DNA from: a virus
Direction: 5' to 3' (one strand)
DNA: 28,834 bases
IMG/VR virus record: IMGVR_UViG_3300017740_000052
Span: 1 to 28,834 of that record
The notes beneath the pieces were generated by a model. It saw only the letters and a program-made list of their open reading frames with translations. It ran no database searches and was not told the DNA's origin. The number at the start of each line of letters is the position of its first letter. Within the stretch, counting starts at the first letter, position 1. The position numbers were made by a program, and so were the translations under genes. Shown here one piece after another: positions 7,582 through 14,063 of the stretch.

Positions 7582-8031
7582 ATGAATAAAATAGTACAAA
7601 TGCAAAGCGCAGGTAAGCCTTGGAAAAACCAAGACGGGGTAGAGTGTTTTAATTTTGAAGTGCTGCTCGACGACCAAAGGTCAGGCATCATTATAGCACA
7701 GTCTGAAAAACGATGGCAAGTAACGGATGAATGCGAGGTTACCAAAGAGTGGACAGACAAGAACGGAAACAAGCGTATGTCAATAAGCAAGCCAAAGGGT
7801 GAGTGGAAAGGCAAAGGAGGTAAAAGCAATGTAGATGATGCGTTGGTTCAAAAGAACATCGGCAACTCATGGGCTATTACATCAGCACTTACTTATTTAC
7901 AGCTAGTTACTACGTCAGCAGGACAACTAACACCTGATGAAATTGCTAGGGCAGCACGTATGTTTCTTGATATGCGCGATGGCTTAGAGCAGTTTAAGCA
8001 CGAAGTAAACGATGATGATTTGCCTTTCTAA
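7582..8031 (+). CDS. ssb: Single-stranded DNA-binding-like protein
   Basis: This 149-residue protein ends in NDDDLPF, the acidic tip with terminal Pro-Phe that bacterial and phage SSBs use to recruit repair and replication proteins (E. coli SSB ends DDDIPF). The middle, residues 45-80, has OB-fold-like strands: WQVTDECEVTKEW, then NKRMSISKPKGEW and a basic KGKGGK stretch. The ATG at 7582 is preferred over an upstream in-frame ATG at 7528, because it lies one base after the previous stop. The OB fold is divergent and would need a structure prediction to confirm. The tail and the replication context make an SSB role likely. Confidence 0.6.
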   Translation: MNKIVQMQSAGKPWKNQDGVECFNFEVLLDDQRSGIIIAQSEKRWQVTDECEVTKEWTDKNGNKRMSISKPKGEWKGKGGKSNVDDALVQKNIGNSWAITSALTYLQLVTTSAGQLTPDEIARAARMFLDMRDGLEQFKHEVNDDDLPF

Positions 8032-8231
8032 TGGGAAAACTAAAGCAAACACTTGAAGACGGCTATACATTAGAGTACACGTATATCCATGAGCCTTTGC
8101 CTGAAGACCTGAAATGGGCTATCGGTCATGCGTCAACCTTCTCAAATAGCCCTGAAGAAACGAAGCAGAACGCTTTGTTGTTATTGCAAACCTTAGACGA
8201 ATTACGAAATGACTTTGGAAACTTTCATTAA
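8031..8231 (+). CDS. Unknown small early protein
   Basis: A 66-residue acidic protein joined to the SSB-like gene by a TAATG overlap. A beta segment (YTLEYTYIHEPLPEDLKW) is followed by a helix with Thr, Gln and Leu (KQNALLLLQTLDELRNDFG). It overlaps the HTH gene by 23 bases, which suggests translational coupling. No family is recognised. Confidence 0.55.
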   Translation: MGKLKQTLEDGYTLEYTYIHEPLPEDLKWAIGHASTFSNSPEETKQNALLLLQTLDELRNDFGNFH

Positions 8232-8439
8232 GATTAAGTTTGGCACACAGAACAAACTAGGTGAAGCCTTAGAAGTAGGGCAAAACACTGTAAATCGGTG
8301 GTATAATCAAGACCCGAAAAAATTCTTTTTGCACGTACAGCAGCTTTCTAAATGGGGTGATGTGCCAGTAGAAGAAGTGGTAAACATGATCGAAGAAAGA
8401 TGTACGGATGTTCGACATTTACAAGCTGTCCGTAAATGA
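8209..8439 (+). CDS. Cro/XRE-like helix-turn-helix protein
   Basis: A 76-residue protein with a helix-turn-helix in its first half: FGTQNKLGEALEVGQNTVNRW at about residues 11-31, with the pattern Q-x-x-L-A/G-x-x-L-x-V-x-x-x-T-V-x-x-W of Cro-type DNA binders. It is of Cro size and may control early transcription. It overlaps both neighbours. No divergent promoter or integrase is present, so this is not a standard lysogeny switch. Confidence 0.6.
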   Translation: MTLETFIKIKFGTQNKLGEALEVGQNTVNRWYNQDPKKFFLHVQQLSKWGDVPVEEVVNMIEERCTDVRHLQAVRK

Positions 8440-8581
8440 TCTGCGTAAACTAAGAGTGCAGCTGTACTACTTGCATGATCGGGTAGACGGTTACAAGAAA
8501 AGCATACTAGTAGAAGAGTTGAATAAAATAAATAAGCACCTGAAGGAGTTAACAGGTAAAAACCAATATCTATACCTATGA
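8408..8581 (+). CDS. Unknown 57-residue basic helical protein
   Basis: This reading frame starts at ATG 8408, inside the end of the HTH gene (32-base overlap), and ends with an ATGA overlap on the replication gene at 8578. The product (MFDIYKLSVNDLRKLRVQLY, then helices rich in Lys and Leu) has a clean helical pattern. The coupling on both sides supports a real gene. No function is recognised. Confidence 0.5.
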   Translation: MFDIYKLSVNDLRKLRVQLYYLHDRVDGYKKSILVEELNKINKHLKELTGKNQYLYL

Positions 8582-9234
8582 GCAACAGAGAATTTAAAGG
8601 CGTATGGATTCCACGCGATTTGTATTTAAACGAAGAATTGAATTGGACAGAAAAACTTCTGATTTTAGAGATTGATTCTTTTTCTAAAAACGGGATGCCA
8701 TGCTTTATAAGCAATGAGCATTTGTGCAAGCACTTAAAAGTTTCTGCAAGCACAGTTGAAAAGGCTCTAAAGAAAACTGAAGACTTGGTTTACATTAGCA
8801 GAAGCCATGAAGTAATTAAGGGACATAACCGTAGAATTTTACGGATGAAGTCCGTAATAAACAACGGGTCTATACCATCAAAAACTACGGTTGACACCCG
8901 TAAAAAAGTACGACATACTAATACAAGTACTAGTACAAGTAACAATACAATGAATATAGGGAAGCCTACAAAGATTCCTAATACTCAAGAATGTTATTTG
9001 TACTTTGCAGAATTAGGAGTTGAGAATCATTACGACGAAGCAGATGCATTTAAAGATTGGTATGATCAAACAGGGTGGAAATTAAAGGGTGGCAACAAAA
9101 TTAAAGACTGGAAAGCAACAGCGCGAAATTGGGTACGCAGACAAAAAAAATATCAGGATGGAAAAGTTAACAAGGGTTTTAAGCAATCAAACTTTAACGC
9201 TGACAACATTAAGTCATTCGTTGCTGAAGGATAG
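8578..9234 (+). CDS. Replisome organiser-like replication protein
   Basis: A 218-residue protein of the phage replication-initiator type. Residues 5-75 form a winged helix: FKGVWIPRDLYLNEELNWTE at the start and a recognition helix in NEHLCKHLKVSASTVEKALK (47-66). Residues 85-130 are a basic, low-complexity linker (TNTSTSTSNNTMN). The C-terminal part (136-190) has the FKDWYDQTGWKLKGGNKIKDW and ARNWVRR pattern, found in DnaD-like and phage replication proteins. Its likely job is to bind the origin and load the host helicase. The linker DNA carries short repeats that may be the origin. It follows the SSB and HTH genes in the early operon. Confidence 0.7.
   Translation: MSNREFKGVWIPRDLYLNEELNWTEKLLILEIDSFSKNGMPCFISNEHLCKHLKVSASTVEKALKKTEDLVYISRSHEVIKGHNRRILRMKSVINNGSIPSKTTVDTRKKVRHTNTSTSTSNNTMNIGKPTKIPNTQECYLYFAELGVENHYDEADAFKDWYDQTGWKLKGGNKIKDWKATARNWVRRQKKYQDGKVNKGFKQSNFNADNIKSFVAEG
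8827..8950. repeat. Candidate replication origin: six ACGG repeats plus palindrome inside the replication gene
   Basis: Six copies of an ACGG-type hexamer lie in 75 bases: AACCGT (8827), ACGGAT (8841), GTCCGT (8850), ACGGGT (8864), ACGGTT (8887) and ACCCGT (8896), three in each orientation. The second and third form an exact inverted repeat TTACGGA-TGAAG-TCCGTAA. About 25 bases downstream, two TACAAGTA copies flank the palindrome GTACTAGTAC, next to AT-rich DNA. The layout recalls the lambda origin inside gene O. It is an inference and no function has been shown. Confidence 0.4.
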
Positions 9235-9745
9235 CAGCATTTCCTTGTCACCTGCCCAAGCATGGGAAGAAGGAACTAACATACAGAAAGCAATTAAGAT
9301 TGCGCCTGAATTGGTGCGAGGTTGGATTGTGTCAGAAGTAGGACGAATGATCAAAGAGTTGAATTACAAGGTTACGATACAAAGCGATGAAGAACTGATG
9401 TTCTGCTGTAGGTCAATCATAGATGAACACCCTACCTTGAAGCTAGAAGAAATTCGTGTATGCTTTGATATGATACGCAAAGGCAAATATGGTAAGATGT
9501 ACGAACGCTTTAAAACGCCTGAGATACTTGACTGTTTAGCAACGTACCAAGGAGAAACTAGGGCTGAAATTTTAGAGCGTAAAGTGTCTGAAGAACAAAA
9601 GCAAAAAACACAACGTGCTGATGAATTGCTCGATCCGTTAGGCTTAGTAGAATTGTACGACAAGCTAAAACTAAAAGACCATGTGCCAACGAAAGAAGGC
9701 ATAGGTACTAGGTTGAGAAAGAAAAACGGATGGGACAATGAATGA
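9158..9745 (+). CDS. Unknown replication-module protein (start uncertain)
   Basis: The stop at 9743-9745 is clear. The start is not. ATG 9158 gives 195 residues with a 77-base overlap on the replication gene. TTG 9221 gives 174 residues and a 14-base overlap. The first residues from 9158 (NQTLTLTTLSHSLLKD) look like out-of-frame sequence, so 9221 may be the true start. The core (SPAQAWEEGTNIQKAIKIAP, then helices with CFDMIRKGKYGKMYERFKTP) is helical and charged. This kind of protein follows the replication initiator in related phages. No domain is recognised. Confidence 0.6.
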   Translation: MEKLTRVLSNQTLTLTTLSHSLLKDSSISLSPAQAWEEGTNIQKAIKIAPELVRGWIVSEVGRMIKELNYKVTIQSDEELMFCCRSIIDEHPTLKLEEIRVCFDMIRKGKYGKMYERFKTPEILDCLATYQGETRAEILERKVSEEQKQKTQRADELLDPLGLVELYDKLKLKDHVPTKEGIGTRLRKKNGWDNE

Positions 9746-9851
9746 AGAACTACTAAGTATTTGTTGTGGTACGTTACAAGTCGGAGACTATGATATTTGC
9801 GCATCGTGTGGTGAACATACAGATTTTGAATATGGTAGTGACGAAGACTAA
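9738..9851 (+). CDS. Small zinc-ribbon-like protein
   Basis: A 37-residue protein starting at ATG 9738, overlapping the previous stop by 8 bases. The Cys pattern SICCGTLQVGDYDICASCGE (CC then CxxC about 11 residues later), followed by an acidic tail EHTDFEYGSDED, resembles the tiny zinc-ribbon proteins that many phages carry. It overlaps the NinG-like gene by 20 bases. The role is unknown. Confidence 0.5.
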   Translation: MNEELLSICCGTLQVGDYDICASCGEHTDFEYGSDED

Positions 9852-10239
9852 AGCCAAGGCTAAACTTGACAAGGCGTTAAGCGACTACGTTAGGAAATCA
9901 AACGCAGATGATTTTGGTATAGCAAATTGTTTTACGTGTACAGCTAGAAAAAATTGGAAGCAATTAGATTGCGGACATTTTATAACACGATCTAAGATGA
10001 GTACAAGGTGGTTGTATAAGCCTGAAGAAGGTTTAGTTAATATGATGCCCCAGTGTAAACGTTGCAATATGACAGGAGGACAGCAGTACTTGTTTGCGAA
10101 GAGGTTAGACAAGATACACGGTGAAGGCACAGCAGATAAGATTCTACGCATGAGCAATGACATTACTAAATTTTCATTAGCAGAACTGCAAGAAATGACT
10201 GCTCACTACAATGACCTGTTTCGAAAACTTCCTAAATAA
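9832..10239 (+). CDS. ninG: NinG-like recombination protein
   Basis: A 135-residue protein of the NinG family (lambda NinG/Rap), which acts on branched recombination intermediates such as Holliday junctions. The N-terminal basic helix KTKAKAKLDKALSDYVRK is followed by zinc-binding residues CFTC (33 and 36), DCGHF (Cys47, His49) and QCKRCN (75 and 78), then NMTGGQQYLFAKRLDKIHGE, a strong family signature. The ATG at 9832 is chosen over an upstream in-frame GTG at 9766, because the added residues would overlap the zinc-ribbon gene and do not look like the family. It overlaps the sigma-like gene by 29 bases. Confidence 0.8.
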   Translation: MVVTKTKAKAKLDKALSDYVRKSNADDFGIANCFTCTARKNWKQLDCGHFITRSKMSTRWLYKPEEGLVNMMPQCKRCNMTGGQQYLFAKRLDKIHGEGTADKILRMSNDITKFSLAELQEMTAHYNDLFRKLPK

Positions 10240-10732
10240 AGAATACGATACGCTGCTTAGGTATGCAGTATATCTTGTAGGTGAAACTTGGTCAAAGGAT
10301 TTGCTTCATGATATGTCTATTACCTTGCTTGCTAGATCAGAGGCTCTTGAACCTTTGTGTCAACGGAAAGAAATGCTACCTTACATGAAACGAGCAATGA
10401 GAATTGCAAGCTATCATAAAGAAGGAAACTTTTTTAAACAGTACAGAGAGTACGAGAGAAGAAAAAAAAACGTGGACATTGAGCAGGTATTACTGAATGA
10501 CCATGAAATTATTGAATTAGAAAAACAACAACTAGGCACAGCCTACAAAATGCTTGAAGAAATTAACTGGTTCGACAGAGAGATATTCAAAGCATATTAT
10601 TTACATAGTCACACTTTAAACACATTTAGCGATGCCACAGGAATTAACAGACAAACAATCTACAGAAGCATTAGGAAAGCCCAAGCGCACCTCAAAGCCC
10701 AAGCGGAAGAAATCCAAAGGGTTAGGAGATGA
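10211..10732 (+). CDS. Sigma-70-like transcription factor
   Basis: This 173-residue protein has the two-part plan of small sigma factors. Residues 5-60 look like region 2 (FLNKEYDTLLRYAVYLVG, then KDLLHDMSITLL). Residues 118-162 look like region 4, with INWFDREIFKAYYLHSHTLN before a helix-turn-helix FSDATGINRQTIYRSIRKAQ. The middle is long and charged. Such proteins occur in phages of Bacteroidota and could turn on the terminase and structural genes that follow about 1.2 kb downstream. The start ATG at 10211 is inside the end of the NinG-like gene. Being a sigma factor rather than another HTH regulator is an inference. Confidence 0.65.
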   Translation: MTCFENFLNKEYDTLLRYAVYLVGETWSKDLLHDMSITLLARSEALEPLCQRKEMLPYMKRAMRIASYHKEGNFFKQYREYERRKKNVDIEQVLLNDHEIIELEKQQLGTAYKMLEEINWFDREIFKAYYLHSHTLNTFSDATGINRQTIYRSIRKAQAHLKAQAEEIQRVRR

Positions 10733-11072
10733 CATTGAAAAGTTCACAGAAGCCACAGGAATTAAGAAGGTGGTTGAAAAAGTGTCTGAGATAACAGGCA
10801 AAGATTGTGGATGTGCTAAGAGAAAGCAGTATCTTAATAATAGATTCCCTCGTTATGATGGCATGAGTGAAGCCGATCAGAAATTGTGGGTCGATGTGTT
10901 GAAGCCTAAGTTTTACGAAGGGGCAAATATTGGTCTAGGTTTTCAAGAAACTTTAATTGATGTATACCAAAGAACGTTCGGTGTACGCTTGAAGAAAACA
11001 CGGTGCGGCAGTTGTATGCTAGGTAAGTTGGAGCAACTAGAAAAGGCATACGCGATAAGCTGTGACAAATGA
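10632..11072 (+). CDS. Unknown Cys-rich protein overlapping the sigma-like gene by 101 bases
   Basis: A 146-residue protein. Residues 18-30 are very basic (KPKRTSKPKRKKSKG). The segment GLGDDIEKFTEATGIKKVVE followed by KDCGCAKRK and NRFPRYDG is a pattern seen in flavobacterial phage proteins of unknown function. A second pair, RCGSCML, lies near the C-terminus, so four or more Cys may bind a metal. The ATG at 10632 makes a 101-base out-of-frame overlap with the sigma-like gene. The basic stretch therefore comes from dual-coding DNA. No later in-frame ATG precedes the conserved part. It ends with an ATGA overlap. Confidence 0.6.
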   Translation: MPQELTDKQSTEALGKPKRTSKPKRKKSKGLGDDIEKFTEATGIKKVVEKVSEITGKDCGCAKRKQYLNNRFPRYDGMSEADQKLWVDVLKPKFYEGANIGLGFQETLIDVYQRTFGVRLKKTRCGSCMLGKLEQLEKAYAISCDK

Positions 11073-11434
11073 AAATCCTATGCCCTGCAATCCTTGATGG
11101 GTATCAACGCAGAAAGGATAGAAGCGTAAGTTTACGTTTGCTTACACAAGAGCAGACTAGCCAAGACCTAATGAACATTGACAGTTTGTTAGATACATTC
11201 GGTATACTGTACTTCAGGGCTGATGATGCGCCTGAAGACAGCGTAACGTTTAAAGAGTTAGACAGCATAGAGTTAGACCTGTACGATAAGAAGAAGACAC
11301 AGAGCCAAAGGTTACGTGCTGTACTCTACAAGTTGTACAAGCAAGAAGGGGGAGAGGGAGAGTTTAAAGACTACTACAAGGTAAAGACAGAAAAGATTAT
11401 TGAACATTTTAAAAGCAGACTAGAAGATGAGTAA
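11069..11434 (+). CDS. Unknown early/middle protein
   Basis: A 121-residue protein in an ATGA overlap with the Cys-rich gene. The N-terminus (MKILCPAILDGYQRRKDRSV) is followed by mixed helices and strands, YFRADDAPEDSVTFKELDS, and a long charged C-terminal helix region (KKKTQSQRLRAVLYKLYKQE). No signal peptide or membrane segment. A modulator of transcription or recombination is possible from its place, but no family is recognised. Confidence 0.6.
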   Translation: MKILCPAILDGYQRRKDRSVSLRLLTQEQTSQDLMNIDSLLDTFGILYFRADDAPEDSVTFKELDSIELDLYDKKKTQSQRLRAVLYKLYKQEGGEGEFKDYYKVKTEKIIEHFKSRLEDE

Positions 11435-11870
11435 AGCAAGCCATCAAGCCCACGAAGACATTAAGCCAAAGAAACCATCTATGGAACAACAGATACATTC
11501 TTACTTAGAAACCAAGGGGGCAACTACTTTAGAAATGCTTGGCTTCCAGTTAGGCATAAAAGCGCAAACGGCATCAGCAAGACTTAGTGAGATGCACGAC
11601 AAAGGCAAAGTTACCTTTGATCCATACGGAGCATACAGACTGACTTATGATGATGCAGAAAGGTTGGAGGTAATTAAACAACGATGTGCTGAGAGATACG
11701 GGAAATGGTCAAGGCAAGGTGAAAAAAACGGATGGATCGGTACATCTAAATTAAAGGAAGACATAAATAAACTACGTGCAATAGGAGATAGCGGAAGTTT
11801 ATTTAACGATTATGCTGAAGGCAAACGCGATGCTTACAATTTGGTTTTGCGCTTGATAGATCAGCAATAG
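11427..11870 (+). CDS. Winged-helix DNA-binding protein
   Basis: A 147-residue protein whose residues 19-70 form a winged helix: MEQQIHSYLETKGATTLEML, then GFQLGIKAQTASARLSEMHD as the recognition helix and KGKVTFDPYGAYRLT as the wing. The rest is helical and basic. It overlaps the previous gene by 8 bases and is the last gene before the late (terminase) cluster, so it may regulate the early-to-late change together with the sigma-like protein. Confidence 0.6.
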   Translation: MSKASHQAHEDIKPKKPSMEQQIHSYLETKGATTLEMLGFQLGIKAQTASARLSEMHDKGKVTFDPYGAYRLTYDDAERLEVIKQRCAERYGKWSRQGEKNGWIGTSKLKEDINKLRAIGDSGSLFNDYAEGKRDAYNLVLRLIDQQ

Positions 11871-11875
11871 TTTTA
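11846..11875 (+). promoter_or_regulatory. Weak candidate promoter upstream of the terminase genes
   Basis: TTTG at 11846-11849 and TAGTTTTA at 11868-11875 are 18 bp apart. The second box differs from TAnnTTTG only in its last base, and the spacing is one to two bases short. It lies before the 104-base gap at the early/late boundary. It could also be recognised by the phage sigma-like factor. The match is weak. Confidence 0.25.
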
Positions 11876-11958
11876 TGGATTCCCTGCTGTACATTATGCC
11901 ATGTATGAAAACGCACTGCCAATGGTGTACGGTGGGGATGTTTCCATCCTGTAAATAA
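11875..11958 (+). CDS. Possible 27-residue Cys-rich peptide
   Basis: A short frame in the 104-base gap before the small terminase, starting ATG 11875 and ending TAA 11956-11958. The product contains four Cys and one His in MPCMKTHCQWCTVGMFPSCK, which could bind zinc. There is no clear initiation signal. It may be chance, so it is recorded because it is the only frame that fills this gap. Confidence 0.25.
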   Translation: MDSLLYIMPCMKTHCQWCTVGMFPSCK

Positions 11959-11974
11959 CAGAAAAAAAACAGAC

Positions 11975-12292
11975 ATGGCTAAGTACGATAAAGGACAATC
12001 GGGTAATCCTAATGGAAGACCAAAAGGTGCTAAGGGTAAAATTTCTAGTGAGGCACGAGAATTGTTCGTGCAGGTCATGGAAGGCGAGATGGATAACATC
12101 AGAAACTCACTAGGCATATTGCGTGAGAACAGCGACGAGAAATACCTAAAGGCTTTAAGCAGCTTAATGCCATACTTTATGCCAAAGCAAGTAGAAACAG
12201 ACGTAACGATTTTAGAGGCTTCTAAGCCGCCTTCGTGGTTTGATGAGGTATTGGATAGGACAGACCAAGAAGAAGAGAACCTAACCACGTGA
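11975..12292 (+). CDS. terS: Terminase small subunit-like protein (DUF5681-type N-terminus)
   Basis: A 105-residue protein beginning MAKYDKGQSGNPNGRPKGAK. The KGQSGNPNGRPKG motif is typical of DUF5681 proteins, found just upstream of large terminases. The following helices (EARELFVQVMEGEMDNIRNS, then LRENSDEKYLKALSSLMPYF) suit a DNA-binding and oligomerisation domain. It overlaps the large terminase by 4 bases (GTGA). The small subunit recognises phage DNA and regulates packaging. Identity rests on the motif and place. Confidence 0.75.
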   Translation: MAKYDKGQSGNPNGRPKGAKGKISSEARELFVQVMEGEMDNIRNSLGILRENSDEKYLKALSSLMPYFMPKQVETDVTILEASKPPSWFDEVLDRTDQEEENLTT

Positions 12293-13440
12293 AACAGCCT
12301 AAAGCGTACTATGATGTCAAAGGCAGCAAGGCGCGTATAGTTTGCTTGCAAGGTGGCAGTAGAAGTGGCAAGACATATTCGGTCTTACACTGCCTGTGTG
12401 AATGGTGCTACACTTACCAAAACTCACAGTTTACTATAACGATTATACGCAGAAGTTTTCCTTCGCTTCGTGCTAGTGTGATGCGCGACTTCTTCAACAT
12501 CATACAAGAAGCAGGATGGTATCAAGAGAAGCACCATAACAAGACCGAGAACACATACAATCTATTTGGCAACCTAGTTCAGTTTATTAGTGCTGATCAA
12601 CCTGACAAATTTAGGGGGGCAAAACATCACTTCGTTTTTCTCAACGAGTGTACAGAGTTACAAAAAGAGGTTTTTGTTCAAATTTCTATGCGCTGCCTTT
12701 ATAAGATATTTATAGACTTTAACCCTTCAGAAGAATACCATTGGCTATACGACACGGTTATACCTAGGGATGACTGCGACTTCTTTAAATCTACGTACCT
12801 AGATAACCCGTTTCTAAACAAGGAGGTAATAGAGGAGATTGAAAGACTCAAAGACACAGACGAGAATTACTGGAGAATCTATGGACTAGGAGAAAGAGGC
12901 ATAAGTAAGGAAACTATATTTCAAACTCACGTATACGACGAACTACCCGAAAATGCTAAGCACATAGCATACGGGTTAGACTTTGGATTTGCTGCTGATC
13001 CTGCTGCCTTGGTACGGGTCAGTCAAAGGGGGGATGAACTGTACATGGAGGAGTTAATATACAGCGGAGGCTTAACCAACCAAGACTTAGGAGAGAAGTT
13101 CAAGACATGGGATATAGGAAGGCATGATGAAATTATAGCTGACAGCGCAGAACCTAAAAGCATTACTGAGTTATCGCGCATGAACTTTAACGTCAAGCCT
13201 GCACGTAAGGGAGCAGACAGCATACGCAATGGCATTGACATAATGAGAAGGCATAAGTTGTTTATCAAATCAGACAGCTTGAACTTGCAGAAGGAGTTTA
13301 GAAACTACAAGTGGAATACAGATCGAGATGGGCGTATACTGCCACACCCAAAGGACGCATGGAATCATGGCATCGACGCTGTGAGATATTGCTGCCTTAA
13401 CAAACTAGCCCACAGAAACCGTTCATACTACGTAAGATGA
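12289..13440 (+). CDS. terL: Terminase large subunit (packaging ATPase and nuclease)
   Basis: This 383-residue enzyme uses ATP to pump DNA into the prohead and cuts the concatemer. The Walker A motif is GGSRSGKT (22-29). Walker B with catalytic Glu is HFVFLNE (114-120), and a coupling-type DFNPS is at 143-147. The nuclease acidic residues are Asp231 (GLDFGF), Asp285 (IIADSAEPKS) and Asp356/Asp363 (KDAWNHGIDAVRY). This is the PBSX/Terminase_3 pattern. The start GTG at 12289 overlaps the small subunit (GTGA), and it ends with an ATGA overlap with the chaperone gene. At 383 residues it is on the short side for the family but has both domains. Confidence 0.92.
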   Translation: MKQPKAYYDVKGSKARIVCLQGGSRSGKTYSVLHCLCEWCYTYQNSQFTITIIRRSFPSLRASVMRDFFNIIQEAGWYQEKHHNKTENTYNLFGNLVQFISADQPDKFRGAKHHFVFLNECTELQKEVFVQISMRCLYKIFIDFNPSEEYHWLYDTVIPRDDCDFFKSTYLDNPFLNKEVIEEIERLKDTDENYWRIYGLGERGISKETIFQTHVYDELPENAKHIAYGLDFGFAADPAALVRVSQRGDELYMEELIYSGGLTNQDLGEKFKTWDIGRHDEIIADSAEPKSITELSRMNFNVKPARKGADSIRNGIDIMRRHKLFIKSDSLNLQKEFRNYKWNTDRDGRILPHPKDAWNHGIDAVRYCCLNKLAHRNRSYYVR

Positions 13441-14063
13441 AAGTAAGCCTACCTGAAGGTTACCACGAAATAACCATAGAGCAATACCAAAACGTTTGGA
13501 AAGCATACGAGAAATCGATGAACGCTCACGAATCAGTACGACTAGCTATTGAATGCTTAGGAGGACTAGAACAAGGCTCACTACAAAATGCCCAATGGCA
13601 CGAGATAGAAAAAGCAGGTGAATTGCTTGCGTGGTTTATATCCGATCCTGACGCTTCTACTATGAAGCAGCCATTACAAAACAAGGTCAAGCTAAATGGC
13701 AGGTGGTACGGATTCATTCCTAACTGGACAACGCTAACAGTAGGTGAATTTGCAGACTTAGACACGTACTGCAACCAAGGGATGTTTGAGAACCTGCACG
13801 TAATTATGTCTATCCTTTACAGACCAATTGCGCTTGAACGTCACGATAGTTACGAGATAGAAACATACCTGCCAAGCAAGGAAAGGAAGGCAGAAATGCT
13901 TAACTTGAAGATGGATGTAGCTATTGGAGCATTGGTTTTTTTTTGCAACATCGAAAAGGAATTAGCTATCACTATGCAACGCTCTTTGAAAAGAATGGAG
14001 CAGATGAAAAAGCCAAGACCATTCACAGCAAGTGGGGATGGTACGCCACTATCTACGAACTAG
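13437..14063 (+). CDS. Tail assembly chaperone, zero-frame product
   Basis: A 208-residue protein beginning LPEGYHEITIEQYQNVWKAY, with NGRWYGFIPNWTTLTVGEFAD in the middle and YRPIALERHDSYEIETYLPS later. This combination is common in phages of Bacteroidota and fits the G part of a G/GT-type tail assembly chaperone, which coats the tape measure before the tail tube forms. The C-terminus after residue 192 (PRPFTASGDGTPLSTN) looks like filler and is replaced in the frameshifted product. It overlaps the terminase by ATGA. The chaperone assignment rests mainly on the frameshift arrangement. The genes sit next to the terminase rather than next to the tape measure, which is unusual. Confidence 0.65.
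   Translation: MKVSLPEGYHEITIEQYQNVWKAYEKSMNAHESVRLAIECLGGLEQGSLQNAQWHEIEKAGELLAWFISDPDASTMKQPLQNKVKLNGRWYGFIPNWTTLTVGEFADLDTYCNQGMFENLHVIMSILYRPIALERHDSYEIETYLPSKERKAEMLNLKMDVAIGALVFFCNIEKELAITMQRSLKRMEQMKKPRPFTASGDGTPLSTN

Noticed and set aside
8209-8439. Lysogeny switch built on the Cro-like gene
   Set aside because: No integrase, no divergent repressor gene and no attachment site were seen, and the gene lies inside the early operon.
8908-8950. CRISPR-like or satellite repeat around the TACAAGTA copies
   Set aside because: There are only two copies with a 4-base spacer inside a coding linker, so it is not an array. It is kept only as part of the origin hypothesis.
9766-9831. Upstream GTG for the NinG-like gene
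   Set aside because: The added residues lie over the zinc-ribbon gene and do not match NinG proteins, which begin with the basic helix right after ATG 9832.
11930-11960. Terminator from the GGATG-TTTC-CATCC hairpin before the small terminase
   Set aside because: The stem has only five or six pairs and there is no T tract after it.
11803-12351. Minus-strand frame of 182 codons across the early/late boundary
   Set aside because: It runs through the small terminase gene and the gap. A divergent repressor here would be attractive, but the product shows no HTH and looks random.
13936-13944. T9 run as the main frameshift site
   Set aside because: It is slippery in the right frame, but the zero-frame sequence after it (CNIEKELAITMQRSLKRM) looks real and the -1 sequence up to 14012 does not. 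Kept only as a second option.
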